From assembly GCA_010093485.1 (NCBI GenBank), contig MU001505.1:1081375-1145374 (forward strand): DNA of 64,000 nt, in the 5' to 3' direction. Under the pieces are notes generated by a model. The model made no database searches. It saw nothing but the letters and a program-made list of their open reading frames with translations, and had not been told where the DNA came from. This DNA is from Karstenula rhodostoma CBS 690.94. Its lineage: Eukaryota; Ascomycota; Dothideomycetes; Pleosporales; Didymosphaeriaceae. Of the stretch, positions 49,188 to 60,640 are shown in pieces. Each line of letters starts with the position of its first letter. The first letter of the stretch is position 1. The position numbers and the translations under genes are program-made.

Positions 49188-49655
49188 CTATTGGGGCGCA
49201 GCTTTGGTGTTGATTGCCGCGTCTCTTGCATCGTTGGGCACAACTTCGACTTTTGACGTGGTCACGCCCCGCGTGTCGATGGGAATGATGTCAATCTTGG
49301 ATGTTGTGATGCCTCTCCTGTCGTTGGGTATGACATCGACCTTTGACGTTGTTATTCCTCGCTTATCGTTGGGTATTACGCCAACCTTGGATGTTGTGAT
49401 GCCTCGTCTGTCGTTGGGTATAACGTCGACCTTGGACGTGGTGACGCCACGTCTGTCGTTGGGTATTACGTCGACTTTTGACGTTGTCACGCCTCTCTTG
49501 TCATTGGGTATAATATCAACCTTGGACGTAGTTATGCCTCTGGGGAGCGAGGCTTCCACAGCTCGAAGGCCATCACCTTGCTGAAGAGGGGCAGCGAAGG
49601 CGTTTAGGGAGAGCGCGCCCAAAGCGCAGATGCTGGCGGTGGTAGAGAATCGCAT
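49188..49655 (-). CDS. Secreted Kex2-processed repeat precursor (KEP-type), 155 aa
   Basis: A single minus-strand exon. Residues 1-21 form a signal peptide (MRFSTTASICALGALSLNAF, then AAPL). Residues 40-144 are seven tandem 15-residue units of the form G(I/V)TTSK(V/I)D(V/I)IPND(K/R)R. Units 1-5 end in KR or RR, the classic kexin site; units 6 and 7 end in TR and AR. Cutting would release several near-identical peptides of about 13 residues. This is the layout of fungal KEP proteins, which include precursors of ribosomally made cyclic peptides (ustiloxin, phomopsin and epichloecyclin types) and peptide pheromones. The core has no Tyr, Trp or Cys and is not a known pheromone. No DUF3328 (UstY) modification gene is seen nearby. 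Function is unknown; a secreted signalling or interaction peptide is my inference. Confidence 0.85.
   Translation of the reverse strand: MRFSTTASICALGALSLNAFAAPLQQGDGLRAVEASLPRGITTSKVDIIPNDKRGVTTSKVDVIPNDRRGVTTSKVDVIPNDRRGITTSKVGVIPNDKRGITTSKVDVIPNDRRGITTSKIDIIPIDTRGVTTSKVEVVPNDARDAAINTKAAPQ
49224..49538 (-). repeat. Seven 45-bp coding repeats of the KEP precursor
   Basis: Units differ mostly at synonymous sites and by V/I or K/R swaps, so the peptide appears conserved while the DNA drifts. Confidence 0.88.
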
Positions 49656-50351
49656 GTTGCCTCGACCAAGCTACTGTCCACCAGATGTAGAGTTGGAAAA
49701 GGCTCACTTGGAGCTACAAACGAACAAAAGTAGAATGAGTGGACGGTGACTATAACACGCGACAAATGATCGGGAATGAAAGGAGGTGGACGACACAGCA
49801 CCGTGACAAGAGGACAAATCAAAGGAGAGCAGACGAACGCTCGGTATATCCTCCTCAGTGCTCTGCGGCAAAGTCGTGGATACGGAGTTCGGGCTTTTCC
49901 ATGCCAATAGGCGGCACAGGCTGCTATGTATGGTATGGCGGCTGAGGGCGAAACAGAACGTTAGCGAGGTCCGGCTGACGTTTGACCAGGGTAGGATTAT
50001 CCAACACCAGGCCCGAGAACTGGAGTCCTGTACTACTGTAAAAAGCACCGCCCTTTGATTGCGTGCTCGTTTTCAAATGCGATACTTCTGGAGATCGAGG
50101 TCGAGCTTGTGTGTATTGAGCCGGGGACGGTGTGGAAAGGCGTACGGCTCGCTTGCAGGTCGATCATTGATTCACGCTCGAGAATAAGCTTACCTGGGTT
50201 GCAAATGCTTTCCCGCGACACACCACGAATCGACATTGAAAGACATGAGCTCAAGGCTCTGCTCCTACATGTGCCCTACTGCGCCGTACATTCCATGACC
50301 TACATACCTCTCCTCGTGCCATGATTACTGCTGACCCACGGTCAATCCCGC
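49656..50351. other. Intergenic region between KEP precursor and NLR-like gene
   Basis: About 0.7 kb. It holds the KEP promoter (a TATA-like ATATAC on the minus strand near 49845) and the 3' flank of the NLR-like gene. No gene is recognised. Confidence 0.45.
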
Positions 50352-53300
50352 TCAAGTAGTCGAGCGCACTACACCAGGCGCTGCAGCAACAGCCTCTGCA
50401 AACGCAGTGAAAGCCTCAACGTCCGACCCGCGAGGCAGGCCAATCTGCAACGAAACCTGCGTCGCCTCCCCGAGAGCAAACAGCAGCAACTCCAGCGTGT
50501 CAAGGAGCTCCGATAGCTTCCTGGACCGCAACTCGCTCACGAGCCAGGGTGTCAGCGACGCCCCGTCCCGAGGACCTGTCTGCGGAGGCCGGTTGAATCG
50601 GACACGCTGCTTTGTTCCCTTCTGCGCTTGGATGGCGATTCGACCGGCCTTTGGCGGTGTTTTGTCTAGGCTGATGTAGCTCTGGGGAGGGTGTGTCGGT
50701 TCTAACACGTTTCGAGGGTCTGGATTGGATGTTGCTTCTGGGGTTTGAGGTTCTGGGTTGGATGATACCTCTGGGGGTGGCTGTGGTGTTTCTTCTTGGG
50801 GTGCCAGTGTGTCCGGAACGCTGTTGTTGTGGATATCACGCATTGCTTCTGGTGGAGAGTGCGTTTCAGGAGCGCTTGCGTCTTCTGAGCCACGCATGGC
50901 TTCCGTCGTTGCTCCCGTGATCGCTTTGGGCTGCGTCACTGTCATCGTCTCCGGAGAGGCGTGGGAGCGACTTCTTGCCCGCCCCTTGCTCCGATTATTC
51001 CAGACTACGACTTCCGCGTTGAGCATGGCAATGCCGGGGTCGAATGCCGCCGTCCCAAGCACCGCACCATCATATAGGGCTATTATGTCAATGTGAGTTC
51101 CGTCGGGCTCGTACCCCGTCCCATGCGAACAGAAGACAGCCATTTCCGGAACCTGCAGGCTGTATTCTGTGTTTTGCAGCACGACGGTGCAACCTAGCAC
51201 TTGTACTTGCTGCACGTCCAGAACATTGGACGCAACCGCGAATCTGAGAGGTGTCTGGTCGTCATCGTTGCCAGACTCAACCACCGGGGGTTCTACAGCA
51301 GCATAAGGATCGTAATTCCACTTGGTCATAACTGACGTTGACAATAGCCACAACGGCTCGGCAATGCTCCTCAGCGCGTTAAGCCATCTAGCACTTCCGA
51401 CGACGCAATATCGACGTTTTCCTTGCCGATGGCGTTCAAAGCTGATGATCTCATGCAAAGACCTTCGCTCTTGTGACGAGAACACGCGTGAGAAGACGTC
51501 GGATAGTGATGCGTATCGGGCCCCTGGAACGTCCAAAAGGATTTCTGGGTCTGCCTGATGAAGGAGGAAGCACCTCGCCATCTCGTAATGCAGTCGCATG
51601 CGGCCATGCTTAGCAGCCCCTTTTCCAGCAAGATAGACAGCTCGTAGAAACGAACCCCAGATCGTTTCCTGACGAATCGGATCAAAAATAATATTTGGAT
51701 CCGCACCATACCGAAAGAGTATCTTAAGCAAGTCGAGGTATAATTGGGTGACGTTTCTGGGTGCGTGGAGCTTTTGCATCGCCATGACGAGATGCCCCCA
51801 TGCTGCCACCCCTTCCGAGCGGCTAGTAGCGGTATTCTCTGGAACGTAATCTGCATTTATGTTGGCCTTATTGACAAGCAATATCTCGAGCACCTCCTGC
51901 CTCTGTCGTATCACATTAGGATCTGTGGACAGCCGAGAAGCCCCTTCTCTGGTGTAACAGATGTCGTGGAGATAATTGCCAAATACGGTGGATTGTCCAT
52001 ACCATTGGTTTGGATCCACGCCCTGCTGCACGAGAAATTTGACCATCTCTGGTATTTCAGCATCCTTGTTTTTGAGTGCCGGAGAGAAGCGCAAAGCACT
52101 GTTGAGAAGCGGTCGAGGACTCTTGCGAATGAGATGAGGGTCGTCTTTCAGCGATGCTGCTACGTATAGGCGGAGACCTGACCTAACAGCAAACTCCAGA
52201 AACGTCTTACAAGTTTTATAGCTGCCGCTTGTGAATATATCCCAGATAATCTGGCAGTTGCCGTGAGAGGAAGAAAGCCAGATAGCCGTGTCTTCGAGCT
52301 CGTCGAGAACATGGCGTGGAGACGCGTCCATTTCGAATTCAGCTTGTCTAGCGTGATACATGAATGTGTGCAAGAGTTCCTGGAATATACTGGGACGTAT
52401 TAGATTCTGTCTCCTCCAAGGCATTGCCTTCACAAGCGAGAGATAGACTTTGCAGAGGGACTCGTTCGCATTGAAAGCTGGTCGTCTGGCACTCAGGTAG
52501 CTGGAGAGTAGTTTCTGAATCTCTTTCAACTGAAGAAAATCGTGGACTGTGCGATGGAAAAATTCGACGCGGTAACCGAAGAAGTCACTTGCAGAGCTTT
52601 CGGCAGAGACTTCCAGCAGGCCTTTGTAGCGACCGTTGATTCGTCGCTTAGTCTGTCTGTGGCGAACAAATATATCGTTACGATCGAAGGCTCTGATTCG
52701 GGCGTTGATTGCGTAGTCTGGATCGGCTTCGTCCAAGAAAGAGTAGGCTATCAACGTCAATGGCTCAGTAGCCTGCAGTGCAACCTGGAAGGTCCTCGCC
52801 ATGATTTCACGATATTCTACCTCAACGCTTTCAATTATAAGCCTGAAATAGTGTTCCAGATCCGCAGGTAGGCGACGGACTCTTTCTTGGAGTAGGTACA
52901 CATCATCCCCGTTGGTCAACCCTTCGCACAAAGAACGGACCACGAGGAAAACCCAAAGGAAGACGCCCTCGGCTTTGTTGACGATGTCTTCGATCAGCCC
53001 GTCATACCCGTCCTCGGCTATCGAAAACATGGTTATCGCCGTGTGCTCCTCGAACTTACTACGGACGTAGTCTTCGATGTCGCCACGGGTTAGATCTTCG
53101 AGATATAGTAGGCGAGAAGCGTCCCTTCCGTAGGCATCCTCGAACACGTTCCACTGTCTACTAGACACACACACCTTGACAGATTGGGTGGACGACGCCA
53201 GGGTATCTAAAATGCGAACAATGTCGAGGTGTCGGCCTTCGTATTCGTCCAGACCGTCGATGAAGAAGCAAAACTTGGTGGTGGATGCATGTTCGGAACT

Positions 53301-54490
53301 AAAGATGCGAAAGATGACGTCGCTGAGTTCAGCCAGGTCCCAACCTTCACCATCTGTCGAAGTGTCCTCTGCGATCCATCGTTCAGGGCACGCCGTTGCT
53401 ATCAGATCTGGGCATCGTCTGAAGATTTCGAACAGCAGACACCGAAGCAAGCCTTCTTGGGATTTCTGCATTGGCGTCCCAACGCTCCAAAAGAAGAATG
53501 CAGCCATGACGAGCTTAGAACCGTCTGCCCATACGTGGAGAGCTTCTCTTGTGCGCTGCTCCTCGTACAGGTACTTCATCAACGTCGACTTTCCGGAGCC
53601 TGGTTTACCGGATATCCAATAAATCCCTCGGTCATGATGCAGCCAGTCAGTAAAGCCAGCATCGCAGTCGGGATCAAAGATCCAGCTGAAAGTCGTACCA
53701 TGCGCTTCCTGGATCCTTGACAGACGTGCGGACATGGTTTTGAAACGGAGGCTTCCAAGAATATGTTGTTCCTTAGCTAGACAGGATGCACGACTATTCA
53801 ACTCGACGAGTTTGACAGAAAGGGAGTGCAGGTCAAGTTGACTCGGAGCAGAAGATGCAGAGTCCTGTATAGTTCGCCGAAGCGACTCTAGAGCATCCGC
53901 CAGGCCATCAATTTTCTCTGTTTGGTTGGCGTTCATCCGTCTGTTCTCGCCAGCTAGAACTTGCAATTCGTGCAGGACGCTCGATTGTCGGTCTCTGTGT
54001 AGAGAATCAACGTGGCTCTTCTCTTGGAAGATGCAAATGCTGGAGACCCCTACCCAAGAATGCCTAAAAGACGGACCGTCAGTTGTCCGCGGAAATCAGC
54101 AAGCCTCTTTTGGAGATTGTCTATGTCGGTCTGTTTCCATGTAGACTTCATAGCCTGGCGGAAACTTCGCCACTTCCGATGATGGCCATCTGCGTTGACC
54201 TTCAAGGCGTTGATGATGTTGAGGAGCTCATTGGCAACAGTTAGGCAGGAGGCCGCTAGTTGGCGTAGACTCTCTTCTTCCGGGGTTTGGCTGCTGTTGT
54301 TTGGCGTCTGAAGGCTCTTTGTGAACTTGATCAGATCGGTATAGATCATCTCTAGTTCGACTATTCCGGTGGAAGTGCCTGTGGCGGACTTGTAGATTTC
54401 ATGGGACTCGGATACCAGCTTGCTTCCAAACTCGATGAACTGTACCACGTTCGCGGCGATGCCCAGGGCGGAGAATGGATCCAACCCCAT
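50352..54490 (-). CDS. NACHT STAND receptor (fungal NLR-like), 1359 aa
   Basis: Two minus-strand exons (54490-54054 and 53994-50352) are joined by a 59-nt intron that restores LLGILGDRQSSVLHEL. Residues 1-145 start MGLDPFSALGIAANVVQFIE and form the helical N-terminal domain common in fungal STAND proteins (SesA/Helo-like, Fungal_N). A coiled segment leads to the NACHT domain, with Walker A GKPGSGKST (275-283) and Walker B FCFFIDGLDEY (about 388-398). A winged-helix-like region follows (FFGYRVEFFHRTVHDFLQ). Residues about 790-960 hold degenerate ankyrin-like units (VKFLVQQGVDPN, LKILFRYGADPN). A Pro/Glu/Thr-rich linker (about 1150-1270) and a final helical segment end the protein. Relatives control heterokaryon incompatibility and possibly immunity through nucleotide-driven oligomerisation. 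Confidence 0.9.
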
Positions 54491-55368
54491 AGCTTATCAT
54501 GGACGGCTGGTAAACTTTTCGTAGGACAGATACGAAGTGAAAGTTGTAGAATGAGGAAAGCAGCATGTCGAAGGCCGAAGACTAAGGAAATGGAAGGGTG
54601 GAATATGCATGTATCTAAGCAAGGCTGTGCAATGGAGGGGTAGGCCAGAGACGAGCTGCCCCTGCGAGATGGCGCACCGGTGAGAGGGCTGGTCGAAGCC
54701 GGGGCGCTCTACCCCACAACATTTGTTTCTGGATCCCATCGCAATGCATCGCCACATTATGTTGTCAGTCCAAGGCACCAATGGAAGGTCACTCAATGGT
54801 CGTATAGGTTGCTGAAAGATCAGTTTCAGTTGACGACTTCACCTGTGTGCACAATAGCAAAATGCGAGTACTGGACCGGCGGTCTGATATCTCGCCCCCA
54901 CAGGGCCATTAACGAGATAGAAGTGCTCACCGACATTATATGGCTGTTCCGTAAGAAAGAATGTTCATTATTTCGAGATGTGTCTGGGTGTGCGGCTCGG
55001 ACGGCGGGCGGCCAAGACGCTTACTGGGCGGTGCAGTTGCCCATGCTTATAAGAATCTCTGGACAGCGCAGCTTGCCCCTCTACATTCGCAATGACGCTG
55101 CGATCACTTCTATCTGAATATATGAATACGATGGCCGTACCAAGCGGGCAACGGAGCTGCGCAGCGAGCCAATGCTCCTCCAGTCGGCATGGCGCGGCTG
55201 TGAGGTTGTTTGTGCCATGACCTCATCATTTTGCCGGCAGCCTCAATCTGATCCATGCATCTCTGAACTTCATGCGACTTTCTCGACGGTTGGTCTCCTG
55301 CGACTAATTGAACGGCTACAAACATCACATATAATTACTTACACCTCTCTCGAGGCTTCTGAAAAGCT
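54491..55368. promoter_or_regulatory. Divergent promoter region of NLR-like and reductase-like genes
   Basis: About 0.88 kb between divergent starts. Open frames are present but featureless. No clear operator is seen. Confidence 0.4.
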
Positions 55369-56354
55369 ATGGTGCTCATACCGGGCGTTCTGCCACCGTC
55401 ACGCAGCACATGGCAAGCCGCGTGCACGCTGTTCCAGTACTTCCCTCTGGTATGTTACGATTGCGCAAACAGTACACAAGAGAGTCGCGAAACTATGGCT
55501 CACATATTTCGCAGGTGACATCGCTACAATGGGTGCTCGACTGGTATCCTATGGGCAAGACGTCCAACACATCACGCTTCAACGTTCCCGGGAAATGGGG
55601 TTGGGCTGTCACCGAATCCACAGGCTTCATCACGCTCTTGTACGTAATGTATACCCTGCCTGAGCAACAAGGCATCAAGGCGCTGCCATGGGGCAACTGG
55701 ACAATGGCGGGCTGTTTCGTACGTTCCCAGCGCCTACCCACCCTCCTTACCGCATGCTGACCAAGTCGCCCACAGGTAATCCACTACCTCTACCGCGCAG
55801 TCCTCTCCCCGCTTTTCCTCAACCCAAGCATGTCCCCCATGCATCCCATCCTCTGCCTTGGCATGGCCCTCTTCCAGATCTTCAACGCCGTCTCCATCGG
55901 CGGCTGGCTCGCCGGCTACGGGCCCACCACCGAACAGGACTGGCAGGGCCGCTACTGGTCCATGGAGATTGGACTTATAATCTGGGCCTGGGGCCTCCTC
56001 GGCAACGCCTTCCACGATGACGACCTCCGCGAGATTCGCCGGTCTGCGGACCGCAAGCAGCGCAAGGAAGCCGAGAAGACGGGTAAGCCGGTTGAGGGCG
56101 TGGAGAAGGTGTATATGATTCCGAAGAACGGGCTGTTTAGGTATGTGCTGTTTGCGCATTATTTTTGCGAGTGGGTCGAGTGGGCGGGTTTTTGGGCTAT
56201 TGGTGGCTGGAAGTGTCACCCGGCGAGGACGTTTTTAGTCAACGAGATTGCGACCATGTTGCCGAGGGCCTTGCAGGGGAAAAGGTGGTACGAGGGGAAG
56301 TTTGGCAAGGATAAAGTGGGGGATAGGAAGGCGGTCATACCTGGGCTGATATGA
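55369..56354 (+). CDS. Steroid 5-alpha-reductase C-terminal-domain membrane protein
   Basis: Three exons (55369-55449, 55515-55718, 55776-56354) give 287 residues. The start MVLIPGVLPPSRSTW joins in phase to VTSLQWVLDWYPMGKTS. TESTGFITLLYVMYTLP, HYLYRAVLSPL and the C-terminal NGLFRYVLFAHYFCEWVEW are hallmarks of the 3-oxo-5-alpha-steroid 4-dehydrogenase family. Members reduce double bonds of steroids, enoyl-CoA or polyprenols with NADPH in the ER membrane, and several hydrophobic helices are visible. The extreme C-terminus (MLPRALQGKRWYEGKFG) is basic. Which substrate applies is unclear; a fungal-specific lipid reductase is likely. The gene is divergent from the NLR-like gene. Confidence 0.87.
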
Positions 56355-56694
56355 GTGCCTAACGATCTCCCGCCAGTTGAGAAGACTCGCACCACCTCGC
56401 ACTGCACGCCAATACAGAGATAACGCGTCGCTGAGTTTGGAGACGGCGAGTACATGGGCTATCCACAGGTGTCATCCGTCCGACGTGTCGCAAGCAGGAG
56501 CACTCTCGACATACCAACATCTCTCACAATATCATACATGATAATAATTTGATATGGCAAGAGTTCGCACTCCTACCAACAAACAACCATGAAACCCGCT
56601 CCATCGCTCGACTACTACATCCAAGAAAGCTTCTCCAGCACACGACCCTATGGCAACACACCTTAACACCACAATGCCCCTTCCTCCCAGCTAT
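56355..56694. other. Convergent intergenic spacer
   Basis: Short spacer between convergent genes. I see nothing specific. Confidence 0.45.
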
Positions 56695-57240
56695 CTACGG
56701 CTTCAACACCCTCTCCTCAATCCAAAAAATATCATAACACCACCCCTCCCCCTCTCCCACCGTTTCCTTCACCAACGTCCGCCCGTTGTCGATCGGCAAC
56801 TTCGCCTCCGCAGCACTCATCACATAGCTCTCCCACTCCAGCACAAACCCGCCAGGCGCCTCCCTCTGCCCAGCCAGATAACCCACCGCGGAATCCAGCG
56901 ACGTAAACACGTCTACGACCACCGCATAGGCCCCGGGCGTCGTGATGATGTGGAAGTCGCCTGGGGCGGCGCCGCCGGTGGAGTAAGCATAGCGGATGAG
57001 GTAGACAGAGGTGGGAACAGTGGGAGGGGGGTAGTAAGGGAAAACACGAGAACTGCGCGCGCGGAAGCTTGCGGTTTGGGGATGGTTCGGGAAGGGGATG
57101 GGGTAAAGGGGGGTTGTGCTGGTGATGGGAGAGAACCGAAACTGGTCGTTGTAAGGGTTGGGCCGGGTGTGGGCTCTTGGGGGATTAGTGGGTGGGCTGT
57201 TTTTTGGTGGGTTGCCTTTTGGTGGAGGGTTGGTTGACAT
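56695..57240 (-). CDS. Hypothetical protein, 181 aa, Pro-rich N-terminus
   Basis: A single minus-strand exon. The first 30 residues are Pro/Asn-rich (MSTNPPPKGNPPKNSPPTNP) and look disordered. The rest appears folded: SVYLIRYAYSTGGAAPGDFH, AYAVVVDVFTSLDSAVGYL and a C-terminal WCYDIFWIEERVLKP. Aromatic and hydrophobic spacing fits a small alpha/beta domain. No signal peptide, membrane helix or catalytic motif is visible, and I do not recognise the family. The coherent folded-looking composition and absence of stops over the whole frame support a real gene. Confidence 0.65.
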   Translation of the reverse strand: MSTNPPPKGNPPKNSPPTNPPRAHTRPNPYNDQFRFSPITSTTPLYPIPFPNHPQTASFRARSSRVFPYYPPPTVPTSVYLIRYAYSTGGAAPGDFHIITTPGAYAVVVDVFTSLDSAVGYLAGQREAPGGFVLEWESYVMSAAEAKLPIDNGRTLVKETVGEGEGWCYDIFWIEERVLKP

Positions 57241-57875
57241 GGTTTTAGTTGGGTAGGGGTGGTATGCTTTTTTGTGGGTTGTGCAAAGGTAGGCCGTAGT
57301 GGATGCTGTATGCAGTGTCTGGATTGGAAGTGGGTTGTGGGGCGTATATGTAAGTACAGTGGGGGAGACGTTTGTGTGTTGGTATGCGGTTGTTGTTATA
57401 CAGACAACACACGTGCTATGAGTGGGAGAGGTCTCGTGATGTGGATGTATGGAATTAGGTAGTTTTACGTTTCGTCACTGCTGCAGAGACCTTGACGGCC
57501 CTATATACCCGAACCTTGAGCTTGCAATCAGGGTTATTTTGCCATCGCTGAAAGATAGCGAAAATAACACCGGCTGTTGACAAGCTTGTATGTTGGTAAA
57601 GACCTCTTGCTAGTTGTAAGCTTGCCGAGGAAGGTGAATTGAAGGAACGATTCGACAAGCGGTTTGGGGAAAGATATAGCATTGAAGCGTCAAAGTCTAC
57701 GAAGCTAAGGGTAAAGAGAACAATAACCTGAAGCTATGCTCCACAGAAAAAAAAAACAGAAGGCATAACATAAAGGAACGTGTTGCCCCCGTATTCTGAT
57801 GACGTATGCGCCTATATTCTAGGTTGATCAAGTCTAGTCCGGATGCGCTCGCGTCGAATCCCAATTCAACGCCCA
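57241..57875. other. Intergenic region with promoter of the hypothetical gene
   Basis: About 0.63 kb, G/T-rich at its left end. A poly-A tract (about 57747-57756) lies near the 3' end of the GH114 gene. No gene is seen. Confidence 0.45.
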
Positions 57876-58765
57876 TTAGCATTGCCCACCCAATACATCA
57901 AGACCCAACGGCTTGAGAACCGTCGAAAGGTTGACAGTAGGGTCTGTCGGATCCTTGCAGTAGACGTTCTTATCATCGTGATACTCAATGTTGAACACAG
58001 CTTTCCCGGCCTGAGTGAACGGCGCGTAGTCTGGGCAGTCCCAAGTGGTTCCCTCATGGCACTGTTCATTGACAGCAAACTCGACGACGTCCAGTACGTT
58101 CTCAGATATTTCGAGGGCGTTCTTCAAGCCTGTGACAAGATTGTACTGGGTTGCAGTTGCGGAGAGCCACCTGACGTAGTCGATGTACACTTGGTTGTCG
58201 TAGGTGTAGCCGTCTTGGTGTGCTTGCCCTTCGTTGTCCTCACTCTACTTGAATTAGCAATGCGCAGTCGATGATATCTCATACCACTTACATATCCGTC
58301 AATGTTGTCAGGATCAATTGCGTGGCATCCTGCATCGGCAGCTCTCTTGATCCTGGCCTCCATGATGCTCTTCACATTAGCGCTCTTCAGATCGAGCCAC
58401 CATTCATCCCAGTCCTCCATCTTCCTTCCATAGTCGGCCGGTAGGAACAGTCCCGCATCTTCACGCCAAGGCTCATAAGTCCCGGCACTGAAGTAACAAA
58501 CGACGGTCTTTGTCTTCGCAAGCTCTTTAATCCAGCCCTTGGTGTTCTCCGGTGTGGAGTCGTTGTCTTCAAGATCAATATCGAGGACAGTTCCGGCTGC
58601 TGCCTTCAACTGCTCCAATGGAATGGTTGCGCCCTGGTCATCGTCGTCTTTGCCTTGCAGAACAATATCCCAGACAGTGCCCGGCTTGAAACGGTCGTCT
58701 TGGCGGCTGGCAAGCGGTGTTGCGCTGGCCAAGGTGGCGAGTGCCAAAACGAGAGAGGGGCGCAT
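57876..58765 (-). CDS. Secreted GH114 family glycosidase (polygalactosaminidase type)
   Basis: Two minus-strand exons (58765-58292 and 58244-57876) give 280 residues, the usual length of a single GH114 TIM-barrel domain. A signal peptide (MRPSLVLALATLASATPLAS) precedes FKPGTVWDIVLQG. Family marks are VLDIDLEDN, VVCYFSAGTYEPWREDAG, WDEWWLDLKS, GCHAIDPDNIDGY, NLVTGLKNALE and the C-terminal KAVFNIEYHDD. The acceptor was set at 58245 because it restores DNIDGYSEDNEG. Fungal GH114 enzymes such as Ega3 and Sph3-class proteins act on galactosaminogalactan or galactosamine polymers in the wall or biofilm matrix. The exact substrate here is inferred from family. A TATA box lies about 107 bases upstream. 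Confidence 0.92.
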
Positions 58766-59590
58766 ATTGGGTAAGAATTGCTTCTAGAAAGGACAGATCC
58801 AAGACTGGAAGATGTTAAGCAGGTTGGAACGAGTGTGTCGATGGATATGAAATGGGAGCGTACGCGCTCACTTTATAGATCCCATCGTAAGCTTCGAGTG
58901 CTCACAGGATGGAGACCATGATCGAATGGAGAATACGCATTGCGCGGGGCGGAGCACAGAAGGATTGAAACAACCACGCGCACAAGTGCAAGACCTTTTT
59001 CCGTCTGCGTAGGACGCACGTCGAAGCTAACCGCGAATTATGATTCCGCACACCCGGTTCAGTAATATTCGAGAAGTACATATCCACGTGCTAGATGGAG
59101 GTCTAATGTAACCTCAGGTGTTGAATTTTCCTGCTTTTTCATGTCAATTTGCCTGTCCAGAATTCGAAAGGAGTAATAGTGTCGCTATCATGCGATCTAT
59201 CATGCGCCGCAGACTAGCGGATCCATAACGTCCACGTGTGTTCGCTTTCTAAGTATACAATCCCCTTTTAGGCTAACGGACGTACTTTCGATGACTTGTG
59301 GGGGTGAAAAATGCCTGAGATGGAATACTACTCGTGCGACAAGGTATAACAACCGTGCTCGTTGGTCAGAGTTTTACAAAACGTGCCCGTGCAACGCGGG
59401 AAGTTTATGCCTATTAGTCAATGATGTCAGCACTTGTACGAATGCTAGGAAAATGGATTCTTTCCGTGTCGAGGCCCCGTGGGGTGCGACAGCTTTCATT
59501 CAAGGACGATACGTTCGCGTGTTTGATTTGACACGAGGATTGGTGTCTGTGCCACCCATATGGGGATCCCGGAGTCGTAGAAGACAATAG
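58766..59590. other. Flank between GH114 gene and second AT-rich block
   Basis: Normal composition. A frame at 59291-59590 has no features and is not called. The block ends in GC-rich near-repeats (GGCGCCTATA) at the transposon edge, about 59594 and 59619. Confidence 0.45.
58872..58877 (-). promoter_or_regulatory. TATA box of the GH114 gene
   Basis: TATAAA on the minus strand, about 107 bases upstream of the ATG at 58765. Confidence 0.5.
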
Positions 59591-60195
59591 GGAGGCGCCT
59601 ATAGGTACCTATTAGGAGGGCGCCTATAAAGAAGAAAGAGTATTAGAGTAATTAATAAGATAAGTTATATATAATTATAACTCTAGAATTATTATTACTT
59701 TAACTATTTTAATACTACTTAACTACTATAAAATAGAGTAATAAGTTATAAATATAGTATATAAATTAAGAAGATATTATAATCTCTTACTTATTATAAT
59801 TAATTATTATAATATACTACTCTCTATATTTAGACTCTAATTATTTTAATAATCTATATATCCTCTATATACTATTTAAAAATACTAAAATTAGGATTAT
59901 ATATATAAATCCTTATTATATAATAATTAACTATACTATTTACTAGCTTAAAGGACTCCCTAAGAAATTTAATAGTAAATTATAGCTCTTTTATTATTAT
60001 AGTAATACTAACCTAATATAGATAAAATAATAATATAGTAGATTAGACTTACTAAATAACTTCTTTATAATATAAAAGTAAGTTATATACTTTAGAAAAG
60101 GTATAAAAACTATATTAAGAATCTAAATAACTTCTTCTTAAATATATATTAATAAAGTAATTAAATTAAATAGTTTAATTATATATATATTATAT

Positions 60196-60640
60196 ACTGT
60201 AAGGTAATAAGATCCTGTGCCACCTAATAAGGTAATATCAGGATATCTAAATAAACTTAGGATCCTTTCACTCTTATCGCCCAGTAACTGTGGCTTGTAA
60301 TCGGGAGGACATCTTAATGCTGCAACGTATCCGCCTCTTGGCTACATAGTCTACGAGCGCCATGTGTAGTCGCGCTGCTCACTGCACAGTGCGCAGGATT
60401 CCTGTTTCAATAAAATCCAGCGGGGATAATTTTGGCTACTCAATATCGAATGGATGCGCTGCTATAGATCCTGTTCCGTTTCTTTCTCAAACGAATAAGG
60501 ACTGACGATAAGGTGGCCACGCTGAGCGCGGTTATCCGATGTCAAAGATGTAATGAGTCGTGAGACTATTCTGCCGTGCTTGAAGATGTCACATTCAAGT
60601 GTCTATTAAGAATATGTTCTAATTATTAAATAATTTCATT
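60196..60640. other. Normal-composition island inside the RIP block
   Basis: About 450 bases keep CpA, TpG and CpG (for example CACTGCACAGTGCGCAGG). No gene is recognised. It may be single-copy host DNA or the end of a less mutated element. Confidence 0.6.

Noticed and set aside
49224..49538. CRISPR-like regular repeats
   Set aside because: The 45-bp units are coding, without spacers, in a eukaryotic gene.
49057..49584. Plus-strand frame of 175 codons with repeats
   Set aside because: It is the antisense of the Kex2 precursor; only the minus-strand reading has a signal peptide and dibasic sites.
59291..59590. 99-codon frame next to the second AT-rich block
   Set aside because: No signal, domain or composition support; it probably arises by chance.
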